NCBI RefSeq assembly: GCF_000502955.1
Contig: NZ_AYWO01000008.1
Span: 135,569 to 173,484 of the forward strand
DNA length: 37,916 bases
Direction of reading: 5' to 3'
Source: Mesorhizobium sp. LNHC252B00
Lineage (GTDB): Bacteria; Pseudomonadota; Alphaproteobacteria; Rhizobiales; Rhizobiaceae
The notes beneath the pieces are model-generated. The model did no database searches, had not been told where the DNA came from, and saw nothing but the letters and a program-made list of their open reading frames with translations. Every line of letters begins with the position of its first letter. Position 1 is the first letter of the stretch. Shown here one piece after another: positions 16,784 to 25,029 of this stretch. Position numbers and translations under genes: made by a program.

Positions 16784-17578
16784 TTACTGCTCCACCGTGA
16801 CGGTGACGGCAAGCTGTTCTTCCGCCTGTCCCAGCCGAATTCCCGACACCGGCGTAGCGTCGCGGTAATCGCGTCCCGTCGCCACCTTTACATAACGCTC
16901 GTCAGGCGAAATGCCATTGGCGGCATCGAAGGCAACCCAGCCGAGGCCCGAAACATGCGCTTCGGCCCAGGCATGGCTTGCGGCCTGCTCGACCGTCGCA
17001 TCCAGCATCAGATAGCCGCTGACATAGCGGGCTGGAAAGCCCATGGCGCGCGCCGCGGCGGCAAAGATATGGGTGTGATCCTGGCAGACACCGGTTTTGA
17101 GCGCCAAGGCTTCCTCCGCGGGCGTCGTCGCATTGGTAGTGCCGGACGTGTAGGCGACGCGCTCGCCGATGACTGCCATCAGCCGGTGCAGCCTTTCGAT
17201 GTCAGTGCCCTTGCCGATCGATGCGGCGAGTTCGCGAACACCGCTGCCGATCGCCGTCAATGGCGTTTCATGGCTGTACAGCCAGAGCGGCGTGAAGCCT
17301 TGGTGTGGTCCGGAGACGCCTGCCGTGTCGCGCGTCACCACTTCGCCTGATGCTTCCACCGTGATGAAGTCGCGCTCACCCTCGACGCTCAGCAGCCTTG
17401 TGTCATTGCCGAAATGGTCCACAAAGCGAACCTCTTCGCGCGCGCCTTCGATGGTCAGAGCCCAGGACAGAACGGTCTGCGTCGATCCGCTGACCGGAAG
17501 CAGCCGCAAGCGCTGCAACAGATAGTGCACCGGTGCATCGTAGCGGTATTCGGTCCGGTGGGTGATCTTCAGCCGCAT
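16784..17578 (-). CDS. transglutaminase-like cysteine peptidase family protein
   Basis: A 264-residue cytoplasmic protein. The N-terminal beta domain (MRLKITHRTEYRYDAPV) is typical of bacterial transglutaminase-like proteins. The catalytic triad is visible: Cys165 in TGVCQDHTH, His202 in SHAWAE, Asp218 in VAFDAANG. Such enzymes cleave or form amide bonds. In this context it sits between the alpha-E gene (upstream, 52 bases away) and Anbu. The cluster has been proposed to act on peptides or isopeptide tags made by the ATP-grasp enzyme. Family firm; substrate unknown. Confidence 0.92.
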   Translation of the reverse strand: MRLKITHRTEYRYDAPVHYLLQRLRLLPVSGSTQTVLSWALTIEGAREEVRFVDHFGNDTRLLSVEGERDFITVEASGEVVTRDTAGVSGPHQGFTPLWLYSHETPLTAIGSGVRELAASIGKGTDIERLHRLMAVIGERVAYTSGTTNATTPAEEALALKTGVCQDHTHIFAAAARAMGFPARYVSGYLMLDATVEQAASHAWAEAHVSGLGWVAFDAANGISPDERYVKVATGRDYRDATPVSGIRLGQAEEQLAVTVTVEQ

Positions 17579-17596
17579 GCGCTATGTCCCGCCTGT

Positions 17597-17632
17597 GAGC
17601 ATGATCTTGTCCCACTTTTCGGAGTCATGCTC
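17597..17632. repeat. palindromic repeat overlapping the alpha-E stop codon
   Basis: GAGCATGA (17597-17604) and TCATGCTC (17625-17632) are perfect inverted arms around CCCACTTTTCGG, the core of the same intergenic repeat family seen at 26152 and 35560. The right arm supplies part of the alpha-E stop codon (17633-17631), so the element inserted exactly at the gene end or the gene end was reshaped by it. Confidence 0.7.
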
Positions 17633-18572
17633 AATTGAACCGGTAGTCCTGCGCGATCTCGTCGCCAAGCCTGGTGTTGTCGCGAATGAAATTGGCCAGG
17701 AATTCATGCAGGCCCGCGTCGAATATGTCCTTGATCGATCCTGCTCTAAGCATGGCCTGCGTCTTGTCCGCCGTCGCGTGGCAGGCATGGCGCTCGCCAT
17801 AGTCGTCGCCGAGGAACTTCAGATGTTCGGACAGGAAGCGATAGCAGAAGGTCAGAGAACGCGGCATGCGGACATTGAGGATCAGATAGTCGGCAATGTT
17901 GGTCGGTTTGTAGTCGGCATCATAGACCCAGCGATAGGAGCGATGCGCCGACACCGAACGCAGGATCGATTCCCACTGGTAGTTGTCGAGCGTCGAGCCG
18001 ACCCAGGAGATCGACGGCAAGAGCACGTAGTATTTCACGTCGAGGATGCGCGCCGTGTTGTCGGCGCGCTCGACATAGGTGCCGAGCTGCGAGAAATCGA
18101 AGATCTCGTTGCGCAGCATGGTGCCATAGAACGAGCCGCGGATCAGCGCCGTCTCGCGCTTGATGGCGTCGAGCACGCTGGGTAGGTCGCGCTCGTCGAT
18201 CGGCCTTGCCAGCATCCGCTTCAGCGCCATCCAGGCTTCGTTGATGCTTTCCCAGGTCTCGCGCGTCAGCGCGGTGCGCACCATGCGGGCATTGTTGCGG
18301 GCCGTTTCGATCGAAGACATTGTGCTCGAGGGATTCGACGTGTCGCGCAAAAGAAAGTCGGCGACATTGGCGGCGGTATAGTCAGAATATTTCTGGCTGA
18401 AGGTGATGTCGGAACCGGCGCTGAGCAGCACCGAATTCCACTCTTCCGACGCGCTCTGGGTGCGGGTCAGCGCCATGCGCAGGCCGGCATCGACCAGCCG
18501 CGCCATATTCTCCGCCCGCTCTATGTAGCGGTTCATCCAGTAAAGCCCGTTGGCGGTGCGGCCGAGAAGCAT
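17631..18572 (-). CDS. alpha-E domain protein (COG2307)
   Basis: A 313-residue all-helical protein beginning MLLGRTANGLYWMNRYIERAEN, the signature start of the alpha-E family. It contains further conserved Arg/Glu helices (YVERADNTARILDVKYY, SVSAHRSYRW). Its biochemical role is unknown; it nearly always accompanies a circularly permuted ATP-grasp enzyme and a transglutaminase-like protein, as here. The start codon lies 20 bases from the left end of the S23 cassette, so the natural leader between the ATP-grasp stop and this ATG now holds the cassette. The ribosome site is weak. Confidence 0.9.
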   Translation of the reverse strand: MLLGRTANGLYWMNRYIERAENMARLVDAGLRMALTRTQSASEEWNSVLLSAGSDITFSQKYSDYTAANVADFLLRDTSNPSSTMSSIETARNNARMVRTALTRETWESINEAWMALKRMLARPIDERDLPSVLDAIKRETALIRGSFYGTMLRNEIFDFSQLGTYVERADNTARILDVKYYVLLPSISWVGSTLDNYQWESILRSVSAHRSYRWVYDADYKPTNIADYLILNVRMPRSLTFCYRFLSEHLKFLGDDYGERHACHATADKTQAMLRAGSIKDIFDAGLHEFLANFIRDNTRLGDEIAQDYRFN

Positions 18573-18591
18573 GTCAACGTGCCCCGATTTT

Positions 18592-19050
18592 GAGCGAATA
18601 GCGAATAGCGAGTAGCGAATAGCGGAATATCGGCTTCATGACTTTTGTTGCAAACTCCTGATCATGGAACGCAGCATTTTCCCGATCTCATCGGCTTTGC
18701 TAAGCAAACGCACCACCTCCGCCTCAACCATTAACCCTACTTTTTCAGACAAGATCAGGTGTGTTTCCAACTCTTTGAGAGATCCCTGCGCCATGCGCAG
18801 AAACTGAATGAATGATCCTGTATTTTCTCGCCCATGTCCTTCGGCGATGTTCTCGGCAATTGATACGGACGACCGCCGCATCTGAGAGGTCATCCCGTAG
18901 ATTTCGCCGGTTGGGAAGGCTTTCGTTACGGAATAACAATCTACAGCCAACTCGACGGCTGCCTTCCAGACAATTAAGTCCCTGTAAGAATTGATCGCCG
19001 TCTTGCTGCCCTCCTTCCCCTATTCGCTATTCACTATTCGCTATTCGCTC
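18592..19050 (-). mobile_element. S23 cassette bounded by inverted heptad repeats
   Basis: A 459-bp unit lying exactly between the ATP-grasp stop codon and the alpha-E gene. The left end (18592-18622) and the reverse complement of the right end (19050-19020) are 31 bases long with two differences, and both begin GAGCGAATAGCGAATAG. They are made of GCGAATA heptads, about four per end (18594-18629 and 19021-19048). The inside holds only one gene, read in the operon direction. There is no transposase and no obvious target duplication. Whether it moves is inference; the structure is seen. Confidence 0.7.
18636..19001 (-). CDS. four-helix-bundle protein, S23/IVP family (TIGR02436-like)
   Basis: About 121 residues. 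The family core [20 protein letters not shown], then [40 protein letters not shown] and a final amphipathic helix matches the S23 proteins first found in intervening sequences of 23S rRNA genes and related in fold to the Avd accessory proteins of diversity-generating retroelements. There is no ATG, GTG or TTG before the conserved SYRDL block. The best ribosome site, AGGAGG (19015-19010), is 8 bases before an ACG at 19001, which I use as tentative start. ATC at 18995 is an alternative, and TTG at 18950 would remove conserved residues. The gene fills the inverted-repeat cassette. Confidence 0.75.
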   Translation of the reverse strand, partial: TAINSYRDLIVWKAAVELAVDCYSVTKAFPTGEIYGMTSQMRRSSVSIAENIAEGHGRENTGSFIQFLRMAQGSLKELETHLILSEKVGLMVEAEVVRLLSKADEIGKMLRSMIRSLQQKS

Positions 19051-20486
19051 TAATCATCCAGCACCCACGTATCCTTCGTCCCGCCGCCTTGCGAGGAGTT
19101 GACGACCAGCGAGCCTTCCTTCAGCGCGACGCGGGTTAGCCCGCCGGGGACGATCTGGATGCGGTCGGAGACCAGCACGTAGGGCCTGAGATCGACGTGG
19201 CGTGGAGCCAGCCCTTTTTCCGTCAGGATCGGGCATGTCGACAGCGCCAATGTCGGTTGGGCGATGTAATTGGAGGGTTTGGCCGCCAGCTTCTTGGCAA
19301 ACGTCTCGCATTCTTTCTTGGTCGCCGCCGGCCCAACCAGCATGCCGTAGCCGCCGGACCCATGGACTTCCTTGATCACCAGCTCATCGATGTGTTCGAG
19401 CACATATTTCAGGCTGTCGGGTTCCGAGCAGCGCCAGGTCGGAATGTTGCCGAGGATCGCCTTGCGGCCGGTATAGAATTCGATGATCTCGGGCATGTAG
19501 GAATAGATCGCCTTGTCGTCGGCGATACCGGTGCCCGGCGCATTGGCGATGGTGATGTTGCCGGCACGATAGACATCCATGATGCCAGGTATGCCAAGTG
19601 TAGAGTCAGGGCGGAAGGTCAGCGGGTCGAGGAACGAATCGTCGACGCGGCGGTACAGCACGTCGATCTGCTTGTAGCCTTCGGTCGTGCGCATCGCGAC
19701 ATGGCCGTCGACGACCCGCAGATCCTGGCCTTCGACCAGTTGCACGCCCATCTGGTCGGCCAGGAAGGCGTGTTCGAAATAGGCGGAGTTGAAGCTGCCG
19801 GGCGTCAACACCGCAATTGTCGGCGCGCCCTTGGTGCTCTGCGGCCGCACTGCCGCCAGCGACTGGCGCAGAAGCTGCGGGTAGTTCTCCACAGGCCGCA
19901 CCTTGATTTTCTGGAACAGCTCGGGGAACAGCTGCATCATCGTCTCGCGGTTCTCCAGCATGTAGGAGACGCCCGACGGCGTGCGCGCATTGTCCTCCAG
20001 CACATAGAATTCGTCCTCTGAGATGCGGACGATGTCGACGCCGATAATGTGAGTGTAGACGCCGGCCGGCGGCCTGACCCCGATCATTTCCGGCAGGAAT
20101 GCTTCGTTCCTGGCGATCAGTTCCCTTGGGACGCGCCCGGCGCGCAGGATTTCCTGGCGATGGTAGATGTCGTCGAGGAACGCGTTCAGCGCCTGCACGC
20201 GCTGCTCGATGCCTTGCGTGAGACGCCGCCACTCATTGCCCGAAATGATGCGGGGAACGATGTCGAAAGGGATCAGCCGTTCGGAGGCTTCCTGCTCGCC
20301 ATAGACGGCGAAGGTGATGCCGGTCTTGCGGAAGACGCGTTCGGCGTCCTGCATCTTCTCGGTAAGCCTGGCCGGATCCTGCTCCTTCAGCCAGCGATCA
20401 TAAGCCGAATACGGTCTTCTCAATCCGGAAACTTCCGGAAGCATTTCATCGAACGCTGCCAATCGCATACTCCCCTGTGACACCAT
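19050..20486 (-). CDS. circularly permuted ATP-grasp protein (type 2)
   Basis: About 478 residues. Conserved blocks are [22 protein letters not shown] at the N-terminus, [21 protein letters not shown], the Glu-rich [35 protein letters not shown] and the C-terminal [17 protein letters not shown] nucleotide loop, as in circularly permuted ATP-grasp enzymes (COG2308). These are thought to ligate amino acids or peptides with ATP. It is the first gene of the Anbu cluster and is followed at once by the S23 cassette. The start is uncertain: ATG 20486 is used, ATG 20468 ([10 protein letters not shown]) is equally possible, and longer starts add unconserved sequence. Confidence 0.9.
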   Translation of the reverse strand: MVSQGSMRLAAFDEMLPEVSGLRRPYSAYDRWLKEQDPARLTEKMQDAERVFRKTGITFAVYGEQEASERLIPFDIVPRIISGNEWRRLTQGIEQRVQALNAFLDDIYHRQEILRAGRVPRELIARNEAFLPEMIGVRPPAGVYTHIIGVDIVRISEDEFYVLEDNARTPSGVSYMLENRETMMQLFPELFQKIKVRPVENYPQLLRQSLAAVRPQSTKGAPTIAVLTPGSFNSAYFEHAFLADQMGVQLVEGQDLRVVDGHVAMRTTEGYKQIDVLYRRVDDSFLDPLTFRPDSTLGIPGIMDVYRAGNITIANAPGTGIADDKAIYSYMPEIIEFYTGRKAILGNIPTWRCSEPDSLKYVLEHIDELVIKEVHGSGGYGMLVGPAATKKECETFAKKLAAKPSNYIAQPTLALSTCPILTEKGLAPRHVDLRPYVLVSDRIQIVPGGLTRVALKEGSLVVNSSQGGGTKDTWVLDD

Positions 20487-20632
20487 TTCACTGGCGTCGC
20501 CGGAGAAAATCAAGCGCAATCGGTGATTTGGGAGATACGCACGATCAGTATGTTGCGGCTGCCTAAAATTGAGGCAGCTGAAATACAACAGTAATCAGGC
20601 TTTGCCTCGTGTCCGGGCAAGTGGTTTTCCAG

Positions 20633-20869
20633 CTAGAAAGCGCGGAACGTGACGACGGTGAATGTGTCTTTGATGCCGGGGAGAATCTGCACCTTCTCGT
20701 TGACGAAATGACCGACGTCTTCCTCGTCGTCGACATAGAATTTGGCGAGCAGATCGTAGTTGCCGGCGGTGGAGTAGATTTCCGAAGCGATCTCGGCATC
20801 GGCAAGCGCGCTGGCAACCTCATAGGATTTGCCCAGTTCGCATTTGATCTGCACGAAAAATGCCTTCAT
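20633..20869 (-). CDS. stand-alone Lrp/AsnC ligand-binding (RAM) domain protein
   Basis: A 78-residue protein that is entirely one alpha-beta RAM domain, beginning MKAFFVQIKCELGKSYEVAS, with the GNYDLLAKFYVDD strand and VNEKVQILPGIKDTFT loop of AsnC C-terminal domains. No DNA-binding part is present. Such single-domain forms make ring oligomers and bind small ligands, often amino acids; some modulate full-length Lrp proteins. It lies 146 bases upstream of the ATP-grasp gene on the same strand, but separate transcription is likely. Confidence 0.88.
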   Translation of the reverse strand: MKAFFVQIKCELGKSYEVASALADAEIASEIYSTAGNYDLLAKFYVDDEEDVGHFVNEKVQILPGIKDTFTVVTFRAF

Positions 20870-21133
20870 GGCTTCGTCCCGCTAAACATCCAAGTCCAAG
20901 CGGCCCTTCTGGCAGACTGGAGGCGGGCTTTCAAGCGCTGGAATCCGTATCCAGCCGGCCTGGGCTCGGGCTGCGGTTCCCGCAGCTCCGCCACCGACAT
21001 GCCGCGTCTAACCGGGCGAGATGAATATTCACCAATCGCTGAAACCGGGATGCACCGCCAAGCGTATGTTATGATGCGTCTTCGGACAGCACGTTTTGAG
21101 GGAAGATATTTCGCGAGCCAATGGAGACAGGCC

Positions 21134-21553
21134 ATGCGCCGCGCCTTTTTCGCATTCGCAGTCATTCCATTCATCTTGGTGTCGTCGGCGTTTGCCGGCG
21201 ACGCTGAGATCAAGGCAGCGCAGTCCGTCATCGACGGCCAGTTGAAGGCTCTCATCGCCAATGACGGCGCCACCGCCTACAGTTTCGCCGCACCGAACGT
21301 GAAACGGATTTTTCCGACCGTCGACGCCTTCATGAACATGGTGACCAACGGCTATCCGCCGGTGCGCAAGCCGCAAACCTACTCTTTCGGCAAGGTCGAG
21401 GAGACGGCTCCGGGTTCGATCGTCCAGCAGGTGCTTATCGTCGGACCCGACGGCAAGGACTACGAGGCTGTCTACACCTTGCAGCAGCAGCCCGACGGCA
21501 CCTTCCAGATCACCGGCTGCAGCCTGCGCGCCTCGAATTCACTCAGCACCTGA
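21134..21553 (+). CDS. DUF4864 exported protein
   Basis: A 139-residue protein with a signal peptide (MRRAFFAFAVIPFILVSSAFA|GDAE). The mature part, AAQSVIDGQLKALIANDGAT, FAAPNVKRIFPTVDAFMNMV and a two-stranded C-terminal end, fits DUF4864, a periplasmic cystatin/NTF2-like fold without known activity. GGAGA is 8 bases before the ATG. It converges on tgt with only 4 bases between the stops. Confidence 0.82.
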   Translation: MRRAFFAFAVIPFILVSSAFAGDAEIKAAQSVIDGQLKALIANDGATAYSFAAPNVKRIFPTVDAFMNMVTNGYPPVRKPQTYSFGKVEETAPGSIVQQVLIVGPDGKDYEAVYTLQQQPDGTFQITGCSLRASNSLST

Positions 21554-21557
21554 GGCT

Positions 21558-22688
21558 TCACAGCAACGGGATATCGCCCTTTGCCCAGCCTTCTGCGATC
21601 TCTGCCGAGCGCGCTTCGAACGCGCAGGCCCCAATCGAGGTGCGAATGTCCTGCATCAGCTTCTGATAGTAGGAAAGATTATTCCATGTCAGAAGCATCG
21701 CCCCAAGCGCCTCCTGCGAGCGCACCAGATGGTGCAGATAGGCACGCGAATAGTCCCGGGCGGCAGGGCAATCGCTCTCCTCGTCCAATGGACGCGGGTC
21801 GTCGGCATGGCGGGCATTGCGCAAATTGACCTTGCCGCGCCTTGTATAGGCAAGGCCATGGCGGCCGGCCCGTGTCGGCATCACGCAATCGAACATGTCG
21901 ATACCTCGCGCCACGGATTTCAGGATATCGTCAGGCGTGCCGACGCCCATCAAATAGCGCGGCTTGTCATCAGGCAGTTCCGGACAGGTGATGTCGAGCA
22001 TCTCGAGCATCACCGCTTGCGGTTCGCCGACGGCAAGACCGCCGACAGCGTAGCCCTTCAGCCCCATCGCGCTCAGCGCCTGCGCCGACCGCACCCGTAG
22101 TGCCGCGTTATCGCCGCCTTGCACGATGCCGAACATCGCCTTGCCCGGCTGGTCGCCGAACGCCGTCTTGCAACGTTCGGCCCAGCGCAGCGACAACTCC
22201 ATGGCGCGCTCGATCTCCTTCATCTGGGCCGGCAGCGCCGTGCATTCGTCGAGCTGCATCTGGATATCCGAATCGAGCAGTCCCTGGATCTCGATCGAGC
22301 GCTCCGGCGACATCTCGTAGGCGGCGCCATCGATATGCGAGCGGAAGGTGACGCCCTTTTCGGTCAGTTTTCTCAGCTTCGACAGCGACATCACCTGGAA
22401 ACCGCCGCTGTCAGTCAGGATCGGATGTGGCCAGCGCGCGAACTCGTGCAAGCCGCCGAGCCGCGCCACACGCTCGGCGCCGGGCCGCAGCATCAGATGA
22501 TAGGTGTTGCCCAGGATGATGTCGGCACCGACACCGCGCACCTGGTCCATATACATGGTTTTGACAGTGCCGCCGGTGCCGACCGGCATGAACGCCGGCG
22601 TGCGGATTTCACCGCGCGGCATGTCGATCACGCCGCGCCGTGCTCTGCCGTCAGTCGCCAGAACCTTGAAGCTGAACGGCTTAGCCAT
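21558..22688 (-). CDS. tgt: queuine/preQ1 tRNA-guanine transglycosylase, zinc site degenerate
   Basis: A 376-residue TIM-barrel enzyme that swaps guanine 34 of GUN-anticodon tRNAs for preQ1 in queuosine synthesis. [22 protein letters not shown] (Asp93), FGIVQGG and the nucleophile region [15 protein letters not shown] (Asp267) are intact. The C-terminal zinc site is not: the CxCxxC region reads SDCPAA (Ser305, Cys307, Ala310), and the downstream His is Asn336 (TWNNL). The ATG at 22688 overlaps the stop of the preceding gene by 8 bases (ATGGCTAA). It ends the queA-X-tgt run. Confidence 0.95.
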   Translation of the reverse strand: MAKPFSFKVLATDGRARRGVIDMPRGEIRTPAFMPVGTGGTVKTMYMDQVRGVGADIILGNTYHLMLRPGAERVARLGGLHEFARWPHPILTDSGGFQVMSLSKLRKLTEKGVTFRSHIDGAAYEMSPERSIEIQGLLDSDIQMQLDECTALPAQMKEIERAMELSLRWAERCKTAFGDQPGKAMFGIVQGGDNAALRVRSAQALSAMGLKGYAVGGLAVGEPQAVMLEMLDITCPELPDDKPRYLMGVGTPDDILKSVARGIDMFDCVMPTRAGRHGLAYTRRGKVNLRNARHADDPRPLDEESDCPAARDYSRAYLHHLVRSQEALGAMLLTWNNLSYYQKLMQDIRTSIGACAFEARSAEIAEGWAKGDIPLL

Positions 22689-22950
22689 TGAATTCCTTGT
22701 CATGGACCGGTGCGCCGGGTGCCTGCCTGTCGAGCGACTGCCGGTAGTGGATGCAGCCGCGCATGAATTTGGGCCAGGGCGGCACGGCGATCGCCGGCTC
22801 GATCCTCTCCGGCAACAGCGACCACAAATCGGAGTGATGCCAGCACAGATCATGCCCTGTTGCATCGCGGTGGGCACGAATGCCGGCGCGCAGTTTCTTC
22901 ACCTCCGCGATCAGGGCGTCGCGGTCCATGTTCTTGAGGTCATCGTCCAT
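22681..22950 (-). CDS. conserved small protein between queA and tgt
   Basis: An 89-residue protein of unknown function. Features are [51 protein letters not shown]: an N-terminal helix, a His/Trp/Cys-rich middle and a final YRQSLD. I recall similar small proteins in many proteobacteria but no characterised one. The ATG at 22950 overlaps the queA stop by 11 bases and its stop overlaps the tgt start, so all three are translated together. The clustered His and Cys residues could bind a metal (speculative). Confidence 0.75.
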   Translation of the reverse strand: MDDDLKNMDRDALIAEVKKLRAGIRAHRDATGHDLCWHHSDLWSLLPERIEPAIAVPPWPKFMRGCIHYRQSLDRQAPGAPVHDKEFNG

Positions 22951-24028
22951 CGCTCGTCTCCGCTCGATAAAGCAGGCTTGAGTCGCCATAGGAATAGAAC
23001 CTGTAACGGTTCTCGATGGCATGCTCATAGGCCGCACGCATCGTATCAAGTCCGCTGAAGGCCGAAACCAGCATGAACAGCGTCGAGCGCGGCAGATGGA
23101 AATTGGTCATCAGCAAGTCGGCGGTGCGAAAACGATAGCCGGGCGTGATGAAGATGTCGGTTGGGCCGGACCAGGCAGCCATGGCACCGTTCTCACGCAC
23201 AGCACTCTCCAGCAGGCGCAGCGAGGTTGTGCCTACGGCGACGATGCGTCCGCCCCTCGCCTTCGCTGCGTTCAACGCGTCGGCGGTTTCTGCGCTGACT
23301 GAACCCGTCTCGGCATGCATCTTGTGGTCGGCGGTATCGTCCGCCTTCACCGGCAGGAACGTACCGGCGCCGACATGCAAGGTGACGAAGCGGCGTTCGA
23401 TGCCCTTGGCGTCAAGCGCTGCAAAAAGCTCCGGCGTGAAATGCAGGCCCGCTGTCGGTGCCGCGACGGCACCTTCCTCGCGGGCATAGATGGTCTGGTA
23501 GTCGGCCCGGTCGCGTTCGTCGTCATCGCGCTTCGAGGCAATATAGGGCGGCAGCGGAATGTGGCCGACCGCGTGCAGCGCCTCATCGAGGAAAGGCCCT
23601 GACAGATCGAAGCCAAGCAGCGCCTCGCCGCCCTCGCCTTTCTCGATCACCGTAGCGTCAAGCTGGCCGAGAAAACAGGAATTGCCGTCATGGCCGAAAT
23701 GAATGCGGTCACCGGCAGCAATGCGCTTGCCCGGCCGCATGAAGGCCAGCCAGCGGTCGGGTGCCATGCGCATGTGCAGCGTGGCCTCTACCTGTGCCGC
23801 CGCCTCGCCGCGCCGCCTGATGCCTTTGAGCTGCGCCGGAATGACCTTGGTATCGTTGAACACCAGCACGTCGCCGGCCCTGAGCAAGGATGGCAGGTCA
23901 CTAACCGTGCGGTCGTCGAGCCCCTCGCCTGGCTTCACGACCAGCATCTTGGCGCTGTCGCGCGGCTCTGCCGGACGAAGCGCGATGCGCTCCTCCGGCA
24001 ATTCGAAATCAAAGAGGTCGACGCGCAT
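22940..24028 (-). CDS. queA: S-adenosylmethionine:tRNA ribosyltransferase-isomerase
   Basis: A 362-residue enzyme that builds epoxyqueuosine on tRNA by transferring the ribosyl part of SAM. It begins [19 protein letters not shown] as usual for QueA. Typical blocks are [40 protein letters not shown] [12 protein letters not shown] and [17 protein letters not shown]. The ATG at 24028 overlaps the stop of the DMT transporter gene (TGATG). It precedes the small X gene and tgt, the next step of the same pathway. Confidence 0.96.
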   Translation of the reverse strand: MRVDLFDFELPEERIALRPAEPRDSAKMLVVKPGEGLDDRTVSDLPSLLRAGDVLVFNDTKVIPAQLKGIRRRGEAAAQVEATLHMRMAPDRWLAFMRPGKRIAAGDRIHFGHDGNSCFLGQLDATVIEKGEGGEALLGFDLSGPFLDEALHAVGHIPLPPYIASKRDDDERDRADYQTIYAREEGAVAAPTAGLHFTPELFAALDAKGIERRFVTLHVGAGTFLPVKADDTADHKMHAETGSVSAETADALNAAKARGGRIVAVGTTSLRLLESAVRENGAMAAWSGPTDIFITPGYRFRTADLLMTNFHLPRSTLFMLVSAFSGLDTMRAAYEHAIENRYRFYSYGDSSLLYRAETSDGR

Positions 24029-24480
24029 CAATAGAGCCGGACGAGCAGCGCTCCGGCCAGCAGCAGCACCGCGCCGGCAACGCGGCCGAGCGAGATTTCA
24101 CGCACCGCGACGCCGAGGAAGCCGACGCGGTCGATGAGCATGCCGGCCAGCAACTGGCCGGCCACCAGAAACGCCATCAGCGCGGCGGCGCCGATGCGCG
24201 GTGTCAGGATCGTCGACAGCGTCACATAGAAGCCGCCGAGCATTCCGCCTGCGACGAACAGCCAGGGCGCCGGCGCTTTCCATTCGAGCGAGATGCCTTG
24301 CAGCTTCACCACCGCGAGGGAGATGACGCCAAGCACGATCGCGCCCGATAGAAACGAAAACGCCGCCGCCGCGACCGGAAGCCCGAGATCGCGCGCCAGT
24401 TGCGAATTGATTGGCGCCTGAATGGCAATGAAGGCGCCGGACAGGATGCCGAGAAGCGACCATACGACGCCCATCATCAT
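24028..24480 (-). CDS. DMT-superfamily membrane protein (DUF606/YdcZ type)
   Basis: A 150-residue membrane protein with five predicted helices. It begins [20 protein letters not shown], with the [21 protein letters not shown] motif of the DUF606/YdcZ group of small drug/metabolite transporters. These act as dimers; substrates are mostly unknown. It is translationally coupled to queA, and a role in queuosine precursor movement is conceivable but unsupported. Three ATG codons run together at the start; the first is used. Confidence 0.85.
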   Translation of the reverse strand: MMMGVVWSLLGILSGAFIAIQAPINSQLARDLGLPVAAAAFSFLSGAIVLGVISLAVVKLQGISLEWKAPAPWLFVAGGMLGGFYVTLSTILTPRIGAAALMAFLVAGQLLAGMLIDRVGFLGVAVREISLGRVAGAVLLLAGALLVRLY

Positions 24481-24489
24481 CGATTACCC

Positions 24490-25002
24490 TTACTTGACGT
24501 CGGCCGCGACCTTCAGCGACACGATCTTGTCGGGATCCTGCACCGGCTCGCCGCGCTTGATTTTGTCGACATTGTCCATGCCTTCGATGACCTGGCCCCA
24601 GACCGTGTACTGGCGGTTGAGGAAGGCGGCATCGTCGAAGCAGATGAAGAACTGCGAATTGGCCGAGTTCGGATTCTGCGAACGGGCCATCGAGCAGGTG
24701 CCGCGGCCATGGTTGGCGTTTGAGAATTCGGCCTTCAGGTCCGGCTTCTCCGAGCCACCCATGCCCGCGCGGGATGGAGCAAATGTCGGTTTGGTCGAAT
24801 TGCCGAACTTGACGTCGCCGGTCTGCGCCATGAAGCCCTCGATGACGCGGTGGAAGACCACCCCATCATAAGCGCCTTCGCGGGCCAGTTCTTTGATGCG
24901 GGCGACATGGCCGGGCGCCAGGTCGGGGAAAAGTTCAATGACCACATTGCCCTTCGTCGTTTCCATGATGAGCGCGTTCTCGCGATCTTTGATTTCGGCC
25001 AT
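24490..25002 (-). CDS. cytoplasmic peptidyl-prolyl cis-trans isomerase (cyclophilin, PpiB type)
   Basis: A 170-residue cyclophilin without signal peptide. Active-site blocks are GVVFHRVIEGFMAQTGD (Arg and the FMAQ core), RGTCSMARSQNPNSANSQFF and YTVWGQVIEGMDNVD. It catalyses proline isomerisation during folding. AGGA stands 8 bases before the ATG. It follows its exported paralogue by 27 bases, and the DMT gene begins 9 bases after it. Confidence 0.94.
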   Translation of the reverse strand: MAEIKDRENALIMETTKGNVVIELFPDLAPGHVARIKELAREGAYDGVVFHRVIEGFMAQTGDVKFGNSTKPTFAPSRAGMGGSEKPDLKAEFSNANHGRGTCSMARSQNPNSANSQFFICFDDAAFLNRQYTVWGQVIEGMDNVDKIKRGEPVQDPDKIVSLKVAADVK

Positions 25003-25029
25003 GTCAGATATCCTTTTGAAAAAACATAG

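Noticed and set aside
18592..18630. Heptad repeats as a CRISPR or simple microsatellite
   Set aside because: No spacers; only about four units per end and the two ends are inverted copies flanking one gene.
18580..19060. Target-site duplication around the S23 cassette
   Set aside because: Flanks (GATTTT on the left, TAATCA on the right) are not repeats of each other, so none is claimed.
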